Shown piece after piece: positions 8,261 through 16,692 of a stretch of DNA of 64,000 bases (positions are counted from its first letter, which is position 1; each line of letters starts with the position of its first letter). This stretch comes from Sulfurimicrobium sp964552675 (lineage in GTDB: Bacteria; Pseudomonadota; Gammaproteobacteria; Burkholderiales; Sulfuricellaceae): contig CAZKHJ010000010.1 of the NCBI GenBank assembly GCA_964552675.1, positions 27,907-91,906 of the forward strand, given 5' to 3'. The notes beneath the pieces are model-generated. The model had not been told where the DNA came from and made no database searches. It saw only the letters and a program-made list of their open reading frames with translations. Both the position numbers and the translations under genes were made by a program.

Positions 8261-9141
8261 TCCGTCTCGGCATTTTCGTCTTCTGGCTGCTGCATTTTCT
8301 GCCCCTGCCGCTGCTGGCGCCGATCGGCAGAGGCATGGGCATGCTGCTCTACCGGCTGGGGCGGGAGCGGCGGCAGGTGGCACGCACCAACCTGCGCCTG
8401 TGCTTTCCCGACTTGTCCGATACGCAACGCGAACAACTGGTGCGCGCCCACTTCCGCGCCTTTGGCCAGAGCCTGCTCGACCGCGGCATCCTGTGGTGGT
8501 CATCGGAACGGCGGCTGCGGCGGCTGGTCCAGGTGGAAGGGCTGGAGCACTGGCAGGCAGTACAGGATCAGCCGGTGATCTGGCTCGCGCCCCATTTCGT
8601 CGGCCTCGATATGGGCGGCGTGCGCCTGACGGCAGATCATCCCCTGGTGTCCATGTACAGCCGGCAGAAAAGCCCGGCCGTCGACCAGCTGCTGCTGCAT
8701 GCCCGCACCCGTTTCAACCCCTGTCTCATGGTGTCGCGCCAGGAAGGCCTGAAACCGGTGATCAAGGCAATGAAGCAGGGACTGCCCTTCTACTACCTGC
8801 CAGACATGGATTTTGGCGCACGCGATGCCGAATTCGTGTCCTTCTTCGGCGTTCCCGCCGCCACCGTCACCGCCCTGCCGCGTCTGGCCAGGCTCACCGG
8901 CGCGGCAGTGGTGCCGGTGGTGACGCGCCAGCTACCCGGCGGGAAAGGCTATGTGGCACGCTTCTACCCGGCCTGGAGCGACTACCCGGGCAGCGACAGT
9001 TACGCCGACACCCGGCGCATGAATGCCTTCATCGAGGAGCGGGTCAGGGAAATGCCGGAACAGTATTTCTGGCTGCACAAGCGCTTCAAGACCCGGCCAC
9101 CCGGTGAGGGAAGCCTCTACAGCAGCGCCGGCCAGCCATGA
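8257..9141 (+). CDS. Lipid A biosynthesis acyltransferase (LpxL/LpxM family), second copy
   Basis: This 294-residue paralogue of the preceding gene starts at GTG 8257, which overlaps its stop codon (GTGA). The N-terminus is hydrophobic (FVFWLLHFLPLPLLAP). The catalytic motif is APHFVGLD (H, four residues, D), followed by MYSRQKSPAVD and PDMDFGARDAEFVSFFG, and the end carries PEQYFWLHKRFKTRP. The two-gene arrangement fits stepwise addition of the two secondary acyl chains of lipid A. A longer upstream frame exists but lies inside the first copy and is not supported. Confidence 0.9.
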   Translation: MIRLGIFVFWLLHFLPLPLLAPIGRGMGMLLYRLGRERRQVARTNLRLCFPDLSDTQREQLVRAHFRAFGQSLLDRGILWWSSERRLRRLVQVEGLEHWQAVQDQPVIWLAPHFVGLDMGGVRLTADHPLVSMYSRQKSPAVDQLLLHARTRFNPCLMVSRQEGLKPVIKAMKQGLPFYYLPDMDFGARDAEFVSFFGVPAATVTALPRLARLTGAAVVPVVTRQLPGGKGYVARFYPAWSDYPGSDSYADTRRMNAFIEERVREMPEQYFWLHKRFKTRPPGEGSLYSSAGQP

Positions 9142-9350
9142 ACCCCGAAGACCTGCGCAGCCTGGTCACTACCGTCATGCCCTACGGCAAATACAAAGGC
9201 CGTCTGATTGCCGACCTGCCTGGCCACTACCTCAACTGGTTTGCCCGCGAAGGTTTCCCTTCCGGCAGGATCGGCCAGCTGCTGGCGCTGATGCAGGAAT
9301 TGGACCACAACGGCCTGGCCTCGCTGCTGGATCCCTTGAGAAAACGATAA
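9138..9350 (+). CDS. DUF3820 family protein
   Basis: This 70-residue soluble protein has the DUF3820 signature: VMPYGKYKGRLIADLPGHYLNWFAREGFP, followed by a leucine-rich helix. The start codon overlaps the upstream stop (ATGA). Members are small, widespread in proteobacteria and of uncertain role; one Pseudomonas homologue has been called a quorum-sensing-regulated virulence factor. Nothing here narrows the function. Confidence 0.85.
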   Translation: MNPEDLRSLVTTVMPYGKYKGRLIADLPGHYLNWFAREGFPSGRIGQLLALMQELDHNGLASLLDPLRKR

Positions 9351-9373
9351 ATCACTCAAAATTTTGGTGATAG

Positions 9374-9382
9374 TGGGATAAT
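9374..9382 (+). promoter_or_regulatory. Extended -10 promoter (TGG GATAAT), possibly leaderless
   Basis: TGGGATAAT ends 6 bases before the ATG at 9389. No ribosome-binding site is visible between them. It has the same layout as the sites at 7378 and 42611. Confidence 0.45.
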
Positions 9383-9388
9383 AGCGCC

Positions 9389-9670
9389 ATGAATGAACAG
9401 CAACCAACCTCCCCCCGCCAGCGCCTGCATGAGCTGCAGGCCATCCCGGAACGGCAGCGTACCGATGCCGAATGGGACGAACTCAATGAACTGGAAATCG
9501 CCCTGGCTGCCGTGAACCGGACAGAAGGCCGCGACCCCGGCCCGCGCCGCAATGCCCCGGCTCCCGCCAGACAGGCCAAGCCCGGCAGCAACGCCCCGGG
9601 CAATGGCACGCCAGGCAAAAAACCGCCCCGGAAATTCCACAAGCGGCCTCCCAAGGGGCCTGCACCCTGA
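9389..9670 (+). CDS. Hypothetical protein with basic, proline-rich tail, 93 aa
   Basis: The first 45 residues look like an amphipathic helical hairpin (PRQRLHELQAIPERQRTDAEWDELNELEIALA). The remainder is disordered, rich in Pro, Lys, Arg and Gly, and ends in KKPPRKFHKRPPKGPAP. No enzyme motif, signal peptide or membrane segment is present. The basic tail could contact nucleic acid, but this is inference. It sits between DUF3820 and a MYG1-like gene and has its own candidate promoter. I do not recognise a named family. Confidence 0.6.
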   Translation: MNEQQPTSPRQRLHELQAIPERQRTDAEWDELNELEIALAAVNRTEGRDPGPRRNAPAPARQAKPGSNAPGNGTPGKKPPRKFHKRPPKGPAP

Positions 9671-9701
9671 AAACCGGTGCAGCACCCCCGGCCAATTGAC
9701 C

Positions 9702-10634
9702 ATGGACGCTTCAACTCTTCACGCCATTCTCCAGCGAACCGGCGTCGTCGCCGCCACCCATTCCGGCTCCTTCCATGCGGACGAGGTGCTGGCCGCAGCA
9801 GTGTTGCGGCTGGCGAATCCCGCGCTGACCATCGTGCGCACACGCGATCCGGCACAACTGGACGCAGCGGATATCGTGTTCGATGTGGGACGGATCTATG
9901 ACCGGACCACCTGCCGCTTCGACCATCACCAGCTGGAGTACCGGGAAGCACGCGAAAACGGCATTCCCTACAGCTCATTCGGGCTGGTCTGGCGCGAACT
10001 GGGCGCAGCGCTCTGCGGCTCGGCCGCTACAGCGGCGAGGGTCGATCGCAGCCTGGTGCAGGGTGTGGATGCGGTGGATTGCGGCATCACCCTGTACCGG
10101 GAAACCCCGCCTGCAGCGCTGATGTCCATCTCCTCCATCATCGGCGGCTTCAACCCCGGCTGGCAGGACGACGCCTCCCCTGCGGCCAGGGACAAGGCAT
10201 TCACCCAGGCCGTCGCCTGGGCAGAAAGCGTGCTGCAAAACGCCATCCGCGAAGCCCTCGCCCAGGAGGCCGCGCGCGCCGTCGTGGCACAGGGAACCCT
10301 GATGGAAAGCGGTTGCCTGCTGGTGCTGGAGCAGGACGTGCCATGGAAGGAAAGCGTATTGGCTTCGCCCGACTTTGAAAACGTCCTGTATGTGGTCTCC
10401 CCGGACACCCAGACCAAATGGCACGTCCACACCGTTCCCGACCAGCCGGGCAGCTTCGGCAACCGGAAATCCCTGCCGGCGGCATGGGCCGGACTGGACG
10501 GGGAAGAACTGGATCAGGCCACGGGCATCAAAGGCGGCATATTCTGCCATCGCGGGCGTTTTGTCGCGGGGCATGGAACCCGGGAGGGCGCGCTGGAGAT
10601 GGCGCGGCTGGCGTTGCTGACCCCCCGGAATTAG
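9702..10634 (+). CDS. MYG1 family protein (DHH-like metal-dependent hydrolase)
   Basis: This 310-residue protein matches the MYG1/UPF0160 family: THSGSFHADEVLAAAVLRL near residue 20, DVGRIYD and FDHHQLEYRE near residue 70, and an RPLVQGVD-like RSLVQGVDAVD segment. Eukaryotic MYG1 is a 3'-5' exoribonuclease of the DHH-like fold; the bacterial role is not established. The start at 9702 is chosen because it places the conserved metal-binding THSGSFHADE motif about 20 residues from the N-terminus. The frame extends further upstream only by overlapping the previous gene. Confidence 0.9.
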   Translation: MDASTLHAILQRTGVVAATHSGSFHADEVLAAAVLRLANPALTIVRTRDPAQLDAADIVFDVGRIYDRTTCRFDHHQLEYREARENGIPYSSFGLVWRELGAALCGSAATAARVDRSLVQGVDAVDCGITLYRETPPAALMSISSIIGGFNPGWQDDASPAARDKAFTQAVAWAESVLQNAIREALAQEAARAVVAQGTLMESGCLLVLEQDVPWKESVLASPDFENVLYVVSPDTQTKWHVHTVPDQPGSFGNRKSLPAAWAGLDGEELDQATGIKGGIFCHRGRFVAGHGTREGALEMARLALLTPRN

Positions 10635-10654
10635 GCGCTCACACCGCACTCTGT

Positions 10655-10782
10655 TATGATGCCGGCCTGCGGCATTTGTCTCCAGTCCTCGCGCCGCGGC
10701 CCTTCCGGCCTATCCAAACCCCCTTCGTCCTAAGACTGGCGCTCTCAAAGAGCGACAGGCCGATATAATTTTCAGGAATTCC
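10655..10782 (+). promoter_or_regulatory. Promoter and leader of the RhlE-type helicase gene
   Basis: TGT TATGAT at 10652-10660 is a plausible extended -10 and would give a leader of about 115 bases. Within it is a perfect 6-bp stem (CGCTCT/AGAGCG) with a 3-base loop at 10740-10754. A second TATAAT lies at 10764-10769, 13 bases before the ATG. A long leader is common for cold-induced DEAD-box helicase genes, but no cold-shock box was identified here. Confidence 0.4.
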
Positions 10783-12132
10783 ATGTCTTTTTCTTCTCTC
10801 GGCCTGTCCGATGAAATCGTTCGTGCCGTCACCGAGCACGGTTACACCACGCCCACCCCGATCCAGCTGCAAGCAATTCCCGCCGTGCTCTCCGGCGGCG
10901 ACCTGCTGGCCGGCGCGCAGACCGGCACCGGCAAGACCGCCGGCTTTACCCTGCCGATCCTGCAGCGGCTCTCCCAGACAACGCCGAAGATGCCCTCAGG
11001 GGGCTACGCCCCCGGCCATCATCCGATCCGCGCCCTGATGCTCACCCCGACGCGCGAACTGGCGGCGCAGGTAGAGGAGAGCGTGCGCACCTACGGCAAA
11101 TACCTCAAGCTCAAATCCATGGTGATGTTCGGCGGCGTCAATATCAACCCGCAAATCCAGCACCTGCGCGGGCGTGTTGACATCCTGGTGGCCACGCCGG
11201 GCCGCCTGCTCGACCATGTGCAGCAGAAAACCGTGGACCTGTCGCACATCGAGATTCTGGTGCTGGACGAGGCCGACCGCATGCTGGACATGGGCTTCAT
11301 CCGCGACATCAAGCGGGTGCTGGCGCTGCTGCCCAAACACCGCCAGAACCTGCTATTCTCCGCCACCTTCTCCGACGAGATCAAAGCGCTGGCCGACGGC
11401 CTGCTCGACAAGCCGGCGCTGATCGAGGTGGCGCGCCGCAACGCCACCGCCGACACGGTGGCGCAGAAGGTCTACAAGGTGGACCGCGAAAGGAAGCGCG
11501 AACTGCTCGCCCACCTGATCAGGGAACACAACTGGCACCAGGTGCTGGTGTTCACCCGCACCAAGCACGGCGCCAACAAGCTGTCCGAGCAACTCACCAA
11601 GGAGGGCATCCCGGCGCTCGCCATCCACGGCAACAAGAGCCAGGCAGCGCGCACCCGCGCCCTGTCCGAATTCAAAAGCGGCAAGCTGCAGGTGCTGGTG
11701 GCCACCGACATCGCCGCGCGCGGCATCGACATCAGCGAACTGCCGCACGTGGTCAACTTCGAGTTGCCCAACGTGGCGGAAGATTACGTCCACCGCATCG
11801 GTCGCACTGGCCGCGCGGGCGCGGAAGGCGAGGCGGTGTCGCTGGTGTGCATCGACGAGGCCAAGCTGCTGCAGGGCATCGAGCGCCTGATCAAGCGCGA
11901 AATTCCTGCTGTCGTGCTGCCCGGCTTCGAGCCCGACCCCTCGATCAAGGCCGAGCCGATTCCCAACGGTCAGAACCGGGGCGGCGGGCAGCCGCGCTCG
12001 GGCGGCAGAAACCAGCCGGGCGCACGCTCCGGCAACCGCTCGGCCGCGCCATCCACAGCCCGGCCCAGGGGACCGGCGGGGTCGGGTGCCGGCAAGCCGC
12101 CGCTGCACCGCTCTGGCGGACGCGGGCGCTGA
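10783..12132 (+). CDS. rhlE: DEAD-box ATP-dependent RNA helicase, RhlE type
   Basis: This 449-residue helicase shows motifs in order: the Q motif region (GYTTPTPIQLQAIP), Walker A AQTGTGKT near residue 48, PTRELAAQ, TPGRLLD, VLDEADRMLDMGF, SATF, and the C-terminal domain with ARGIDI and HRIGRTGRAG. The last 70 residues are a disordered basic tail rich in Gly, Arg, Asn and Pro, typical of RhlE proteins that bind structured RNA during ribosome assembly or mRNA turnover. It is monocistronic and converges on a DUF2784 gene 22 bases downstream. Confidence 0.95.
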   Translation: MSFSSLGLSDEIVRAVTEHGYTTPTPIQLQAIPAVLSGGDLLAGAQTGTGKTAGFTLPILQRLSQTTPKMPSGGYAPGHHPIRALMLTPTRELAAQVEESVRTYGKYLKLKSMVMFGGVNINPQIQHLRGRVDILVATPGRLLDHVQQKTVDLSHIEILVLDEADRMLDMGFIRDIKRVLALLPKHRQNLLFSATFSDEIKALADGLLDKPALIEVARRNATADTVAQKVYKVDRERKRELLAHLIREHNWHQVLVFTRTKHGANKLSEQLTKEGIPALAIHGNKSQAARTRALSEFKSGKLQVLVATDIAARGIDISELPHVVNFELPNVAEDYVHRIGRTGRAGAEGEAVSLVCIDEAKLLQGIERLIKREIPAVVLPGFEPDPSIKAEPIPNGQNRGGGQPRSGGRNQPGARSGNRSAAPSTARPRGPAGSGAGKPPLHRSGGRGR

Positions 12133-12154
12133 TCAAGGCAAATCAGGAGAAGGG

Positions 12155-12529
12155 CTAATCGCCTCCCTTTTTCCTGCCCTGTGCGTACCACACCGCATAC
12201 ACCAGCCCATTCAGGACCAGCACGCCCAGCCCCAGTACCAGTTGCAGCTCGCGCGTCAGTTCGGCCGGGTAGATCAGGGGAAGGAGATAGTGTTCGGTAA
12301 AGCCGCTGGCGTAGCCCTGGCTGCCGCCCGACTGGCGCAGCCAGTTTTCCAGCGGCGTGAGCGGACAGATCCAGCCGCTGAATTCGATCAGCGCCCCCCA
12401 GAGCGCCGCCGGAACGTGAACCCAGGCCAGGCGGCGCCATTTCAGGGCAAGAAACCCACCCAGCACCACGAACAGGATGAACGCAAAGTGAAGCAGGACG
12501 ACCAGGTCTGCCGCCAAGTCCTGCGCCAT
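12155..12529 (-). CDS. DUF2784 family membrane protein
   Basis: This 124-residue protein has three to four predicted transmembrane helices. It carries the family's characteristic FSGWICPLTPLENWLR segment and a YLLPLIYP motif before the last helix. Its function is unknown. It follows a methyltransferase gene directly: its ATG at 12529 abuts that gene's stop codon at 12530. Confidence 0.88.
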   Translation of the reverse strand: MAQDLAADLVVLLHFAFILFVVLGGFLALKWRRLAWVHVPAALWGALIEFSGWICPLTPLENWLRQSGGSQGYASGFTEHYLLPLIYPAELTRELQLVLGLGVLVLNGLVYAVWYAQGRKKGGD

Positions 12530-13285
12530 TTACCGCTTCCTGCCCACCCGCAGCGATAGCGGCCATGTCACACGCCGCGAACGGTCCAGATCGCCCCACA
12601 GGGGAGCCAGCGCCTCGGCCAGGGCATCCACCGGGTCAGCGCCCCGTGCGGCGACATAGCGGCCGGTTGCCGACCAGCTGCGGAAATAGCCGAGCAATTC
12701 CGGCAGGGTCCAGAGGGTTTCCATGCTGAATCCGGGGGAAGGCATTTCGGCAAAGGGGAAGGGCAGGGTGCGGTAGCCGCTTTCCACGTGACGACGCTCC
12801 GGCTGCCAGTAGGGGCCGACTGTTTCGTGATAGAAGGCCTGCACGCGGGCATCTATCTCCTCCCCCTCCACCCTCAGCACGCCATAAGTCCAGACGGCCA
12901 GTATTCCGTCCGGTTTCAGCGCCCGGCGCGCTTCGGCGTAGAATCGGTCAAGGTCGAACCAGTGCAGCGCCTGGGCGACGGTGATGAGGTCAAGCGAAGC
13001 GTCCGGCAGGCCAGAGGCTTCCGCCGGGGCAACGCGAAACTCGACGCCCGGATGTGGAGTAGCCGCTTCGATCTGAGCCCGGCTGGCATCGGTGGCGACA
13101 ATGTGCGCGAAATGCGCGGCCAGATCACGCGAGGCCTGCCCGCTCCCTGCCGCGCAGTCCCACGCCAGCTCATGGCCGGGTGCGATTTGCGCCAGCCAGG
13201 TGAATAGCATTGCCGGGTAGGTCGGGCGAAAGCCGGCATAGCAGGCCGCCACTGGGGCGAAGTGATCATTGAATGGCCGGGTCAT
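12530..13285 (-). CDS. Class I SAM-dependent methyltransferase
   Basis: This 251-residue protein opens with RPFNDHFAPVAACYAGFRPTYP, typical of the trans-aconitate-like or UbiE-like methyltransf_11 group. Motif I is LAWDCAAGSGQASRDLA, motif II is TDASRAQIE, and LDLITVAQALHWFD is the acidic post-II region. The substrate cannot be inferred. The start at 13285 overlaps the yceH stop (ATGA), which argues for it over the longer frame beginning at 13309. Confidence 0.85.
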   Translation of the reverse strand: MTRPFNDHFAPVAACYAGFRPTYPAMLFTWLAQIAPGHELAWDCAAGSGQASRDLAAHFAHIVATDASRAQIEAATPHPGVEFRVAPAEASGLPDASLDLITVAQALHWFDLDRFYAEARRALKPDGILAVWTYGVLRVEGEEIDARVQAFYHETVGPYWQPERRHVESGYRTLPFPFAEMPSPGFSMETLWTLPELLGYFRSWSATGRYVAARGADPVDALAEALAPLWGDLDRSRRVTWPLSLRVGRKR

Positions 13286-13953
13286 GCCGACACGCCCAGC
13301 TCCGCGCACAGCCTGGCCACCAGTTCCCGCAATTCGCCGACTTCGGCCTCCAGCCTGGCCACATTGGCTTTGAGCGCAGCAATTTCGCCCAGTGAAATAT
13401 CACTTGGCGCTGCCGCTGTTGTTGCATGGGCAGGTTCGGCAATGACCGGCGCCCCGCTCAACAAGTGCGCCCAGCGGTTTTCGCGCGCCCCCGGCTGGCG
13501 CGGCAATTCGGCCACCAGCGCCCCGGCGGGCCGCTCGGCCAGTTCATGCAGGAACGCCTCGACCGCCGAAATATCGGCAAATTTATGCAGCCGCTCGCTG
13601 TTGAGGCGCAGTTCACCCGCCGTCTGCGGGCCGCGCAGCATCAGGGTGACCAGCAGAGCTGCCGATTGCGACGGTACCTGCAGCACCCGTTCGAGATTGT
13701 GGGCATAGCGCTGCACCCGCCCGCCGCTCGATTCCACCACCAGGGTCAGTGCCCGGAGGCTGTCGAGCGCTGCCAGCACCTCCGCCTCGCCCGCCTCGAT
13801 CACCGGGTCGCGGCTGGTTTTCTGGTTGCAGCCGGCAACCAGGGCATTCAGCGTCAGGGGATAGGTGTCGGGCACGGTGTGCTGTTTCTCGGCAAGCACC
13901 CCCAGAACCCGGGTTTCCAGCAGGGAAAGAATAGGCAGACCGGAACTGGACAT
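13282..13953 (-). CDS. yceH: YceH/UPF0502 (DUF480) winged-helix protein
   Basis: This 223-residue protein has the DUF480 signatures LLETRVLGVLAEKQHTVPDTYPLTLNALV near the N-terminus and CNQKTSRDPV, followed by LRGPQTAGELRLNSERLH. It is a tandem winged-helix protein of unknown target. A C-terminal coiled coil (LKANVARLEAEVGELRELVARL) suggests oligomerisation. It is the first gene of a three-gene minus-strand unit with the methyltransferase and the DUF2784 protein. Confidence 0.9.
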   Translation of the reverse strand: MSSSGLPILSLLETRVLGVLAEKQHTVPDTYPLTLNALVAGCNQKTSRDPVIEAGEAEVLAALDSLRALTLVVESSGGRVQRYAHNLERVLQVPSQSAALLVTLMLRGPQTAGELRLNSERLHKFADISAVEAFLHELAERPAGALVAELPRQPGARENRWAHLLSGAPVIAEPAHATTAAAPSDISLGEIAALKANVARLEAEVGELRELVARLCAELGVSA

Positions 13954-14027
13954 GATGGGCTCTCATGGAAAAGCATTCATTATGCACGCAAGCCTGCAAC
14001 CATGAATATCACCGCTCTTTAAGAGGT

Positions 14028-14033
14028 TATAAT
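14028..14033 (+). promoter_or_regulatory. -10 element TATAAT of the methyltransferase-dapF-xerC operon
   Basis: A perfect TATAAT lies 40 bases before the ATG at 14074. The -35 position has no good match. It lies in the divergent region between yceH and the methyltransferase gene and is the only strong -10 there. Confidence 0.5.
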
Positions 14034-14073
14034 TTGTCGATTGCCGCGCCAGGCATTCAAACATCGGGAAATC

Positions 14074-14763
14074 ATGAGCATGGATCCATCGCTGCAGCAC
14101 CGCATCCCCGAACCCGACCTGATGGATGACCCGGAGCAGGCGCGCGCGTATGCCGAGGCGGATTTTTCTGAGCCCCACCAGGCCTTCGTCTCCCACTTTC
14201 GCCGTCTTTTCCCCATACATGCGCCACAACGAACTATCGACCTGGGCTGCGGCCCGGCAGATGTAACAATCCGTTTTGCCCGGGCTTTTCCCGAAACCGG
14301 GATTCTGGGCCTGGACGGCGCCGGCGCAATGCTTTCCTTCGGGCACCTGGCAGTGGCGGCAAGCGGGCTGGCCCAGCGCCTGACGCTACGGCAATGCCAC
14401 CTTCCCGACAGGCATTTGCCCGCTGGAGAATTCGATACCGTGATCAGCAACAGCCTGCTCCATCACCTCGACGATCCCGCTGTGCTATGGCAGACTGTGC
14501 GGCACGTTGCCAGACCCGGCGCAGCCCTGCTGGTCATGGACCTGATGCGCCCGGCCAGCATTTCTGCTGCGGCGGCCCTGGCCCAACAGTATGCAGCCGG
14601 TGCACCGCCCGTGCTGCGCCGGGATTTCCACCAGTCGCTGCTTGCCGCCTACCGGCCAGAGGAAGTGGCGCGACAGTTGGATACCGCAGGGCTGGCGCAG
14701 CTGCGGGTTGAAGCCGTAAGCGACCGCCATCTGCTGGTTTGGGGAATCATTTCGGGAGCATGA
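14074..14763 (+). CDS. Class I SAM-dependent methyltransferase
   Basis: This 229-residue protein carries motif I (TIDLGCGPADVTIRFA), motif II (GLDGAGAML) and the FDTVISNSLLHHLDDP segment typical of methyltransf_25/11 proteins. The substrate is unknown. The start at 14074 is preferred over a TTG at 14041, which would lie right behind the -10 element. An alternative ATG at 14080 cannot be excluded. Its stop abuts the start of the CoA-binding gene at 14764, so it is the first gene of the operon leading to dapF and xerC. Confidence 0.82.
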   Translation: MSMDPSLQHRIPEPDLMDDPEQARAYAEADFSEPHQAFVSHFRRLFPIHAPQRTIDLGCGPADVTIRFARAFPETGILGLDGAGAMLSFGHLAVAASGLAQRLTLRQCHLPDRHLPAGEFDTVISNSLLHHLDDPAVLWQTVRHVARPGAALLVMDLMRPASISAAAALAQQYAAGAPPVLRRDFHQSLLAAYRPEEVARQLDTAGLAQLRVEAVSDRHLLVWGIISGA

Positions 14764-15177
14764 ATGTTTGAAAACCCGGCGCCGGACGAAATCCGTGCCC
14801 TGCTAAACAAAGTTCGCACCATCGCGGTGGTCGGCCTGTCGCCCCAACCGGCGCGTCCCAGCTACTTTGTGGCCAAGGCGATGCAGGGGTTTGGCTACCG
14901 CATCATCCCGGTGCGCCCGGCAGTGAGCGAAGTGCTGGGAGAACGGGCCTATGCCACCCTGGCAGAGGTGCCGGAACCGGTCGATCTGGTGGATGTATTC
15001 CGCGCTGCCGAACATCTTGACGCCATCGTGGACGACTGCCTGCGGCTGAATATCCCCGCCATCTGGATTCAGGAGGGCATCGTCAACGAAGCTGCGGCGC
15101 AAAGGGCCCGGGACGCCGGCATGACTGTGGTGATGGACCGCTGCATTTACAAGGATTACGTGGCGCTGTTTACATGA
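14764..15177 (+). CDS. CoA-binding domain protein (YccU-like)
   Basis: This 137-residue Rossmann-fold protein has the N-terminal nucleotide loop IAVVGLSPQPARPSYFVAKAM, then YRIIPVRP, and a C-terminal IPAIWIQEGIVNEAAA and MDRCIYKDY. It is the small stand-alone version of the succinyl-CoA synthetase-like CoA-binding domain. The cellular role is uncertain. Its stop codon overlaps the dapF start by four bases (ATGA). Confidence 0.9.
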   Translation: MFENPAPDEIRALLNKVRTIAVVGLSPQPARPSYFVAKAMQGFGYRIIPVRPAVSEVLGERAYATLAEVPEPVDLVDVFRAAEHLDAIVDDCLRLNIPAIWIQEGIVNEAAAQRARDAGMTVVMDRCIYKDYVALFT

Positions 15178-16004
15178 AACTGAAATTTACCAAAATGCAT
15201 GGACTGGGCAACGATTTCGTCGTCATCGACGCAATTTCCCAGGCAATTTCCCTGAGCACGGAACAGTTCCGTTTTCTCGCCGACCGCCACTTCGGCATCG
15301 GCTGCGACCAGATCCTGCTGGTGGAAACCGCCACGCGCGCCGACGCCGATTTCCGCTACCGCATCTTCAACGCCGATGGCGGCGAGGTCGGGCAATGCGG
15401 CAACGGCGCGCGCTGCTTCGTGCGCTTCGTACACGACAAGGGCCTGACCGGAAAAACTGAAATCCGCGTCGAAACCGCCTCCGGCATCATTGAGCCCAGG
15501 CTGGAAACGGATGGGCAGGTAACCGTCAATATGGGCGCGCCGCGCTTCGAGCCCGCCGACATTCCCCTCGTTGCGGAAAAGCGGGCACTGACTTACCCCC
15601 TGCAGGTGGGCAGCCAGGCCATTCCCTTCAGCGTTCTCTCCATGGGCAACCCGCACGCGGTACAGGTAGTGGATAATGCCGACATGGCCCCGGTCAGCGA
15701 GCAGGGCCCCCTGATCGAGAACCACCCGGCCTTTCCGGCGCGGGTCAATGCCGGCTTCATGCAGGTCATCGACCGCGGACGCATCAGGCTGCGGGTGTTC
15801 GAGCGTGGCTCGGGCGAAACCCTGGCCTGTGGCACAGGCGCCTGCGCCGCCGCAGTGGCCGGCATCACTCGCGGCCTGCTGGATAATCAGGTGACCGTCG
15901 GCACCCGGGGAGGCGAGCTGACCGTCCGCTGGGCAGGAGAGGGCCAGCCAGTGTGGATGACCGGACCGGCGGCAACCGTATTCGAAGGCGAAATAACCCT
16001 ATGA
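15174..16004 (+). CDS. dapF: Diaminopimelate epimerase
   Basis: This 276-residue enzyme interconverts LL- and meso-diaminopimelate in lysine and peptidoglycan synthesis. Both catalytic cysteines are present: GQCGNGARC near residue 77 and LACGTGACAA near residue 222. The N-terminal FTKMHGLGNDFVVID motif fixes the start. The gene order dapF-DUF484-xerC is widely conserved in gamma- and betaproteobacteria. Confidence 0.98.
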   Translation: MKLKFTKMHGLGNDFVVIDAISQAISLSTEQFRFLADRHFGIGCDQILLVETATRADADFRYRIFNADGGEVGQCGNGARCFVRFVHDKGLTGKTEIRVETASGIIEPRLETDGQVTVNMGAPRFEPADIPLVAEKRALTYPLQVGSQAIPFSVLSMGNPHAVQVVDNADMAPVSEQGPLIENHPAFPARVNAGFMQVIDRGRIRLRVFERGSGETLACGTGACAAAVAGITRGLLDNQVTVGTRGGELTVRWAGEGQPVWMTGPAATVFEGEITL

Positions 16005-16017
16005 CAAGGATAGCAAG

Positions 16018-16692
16018 ATGAATTTGAACGCAGAGACAGTGAGCGCATTCCTGCAGGAACATCCGGAATTTTTTGAAGACAAGCCCGGCTTGCTGGAAGC
16101 CATCGTGATTCCCCACCCCCACGGCGGACGGGCGATTTCCCTCGCCGAGCGACAGCAATTGCAGTTGCGCGAGAAAAACAAGCTGCTGGAAGACAAATTG
16201 CGCGAATTGCTGCAATTTGGTGAAGAAAATGATGCGATCGGCGAAAAAGTTCACCGTTTCAGCCTGGCGCTGCTGTCCGCGCGCACGCTCGAATCCTTGC
16301 TGCCCACCATCACACTCAGCCTGCGCGACGACTTCTCCGTGCCTCACGTAGCCCTGCGCGTCTGGGCTACGCCAGCACAGGCGACCGATCAGCCCGAATT
16401 TGCCGATGTCAGCGCCGACCTCAAAGCGCTGGCGGATGGCCTGATCCGCCCCTATTGCATCGCACAGGCTCCCTTCGAGGTGGCATCGTGGTTTGGCGAG
16501 GCCGCCGGGCTGCTGCAATCCTTCGCCGTCGTGGCACTACGCGCCGAGAATACTTTCGGTCTGCTGGTAATGGCCAGCGAGGATGCCCGGCGTTTTTACC
16601 CGGAAATGGGCACGCTTTATCTCAAGCGCATCGGTGAGCTGGTCAGCGTTGCCCTGATGCCCTACATCAGCGAGGACAAGGAAGCCGCCTGA
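16018..16692 (+). CDS. DUF484 family protein
   Basis: This 224-residue protein has the DUF484 N-terminus (FLQEHPEFFEDKPGLLEAIVIPHP) followed by a coiled-coil linker and a GAF-like C-terminal half ending in YLKRIGELVSVAL. It is cytosolic and its ligand is unknown. An AAGGA ribosome-binding site precedes the ATG. It sits in its usual place between dapF and xerC and shares one base with the xerC start. Confidence 0.93.
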   Translation: MNLNAETVSAFLQEHPEFFEDKPGLLEAIVIPHPHGGRAISLAERQQLQLREKNKLLEDKLRELLQFGEENDAIGEKVHRFSLALLSARTLESLLPTITLSLRDDFSVPHVALRVWATPAQATDQPEFADVSADLKALADGLIRPYCIAQAPFEVASWFGEAAGLLQSFAVVALRAENTFGLLVMASEDARRFYPEMGTLYLKRIGELVSVALMPYISEDKEAA

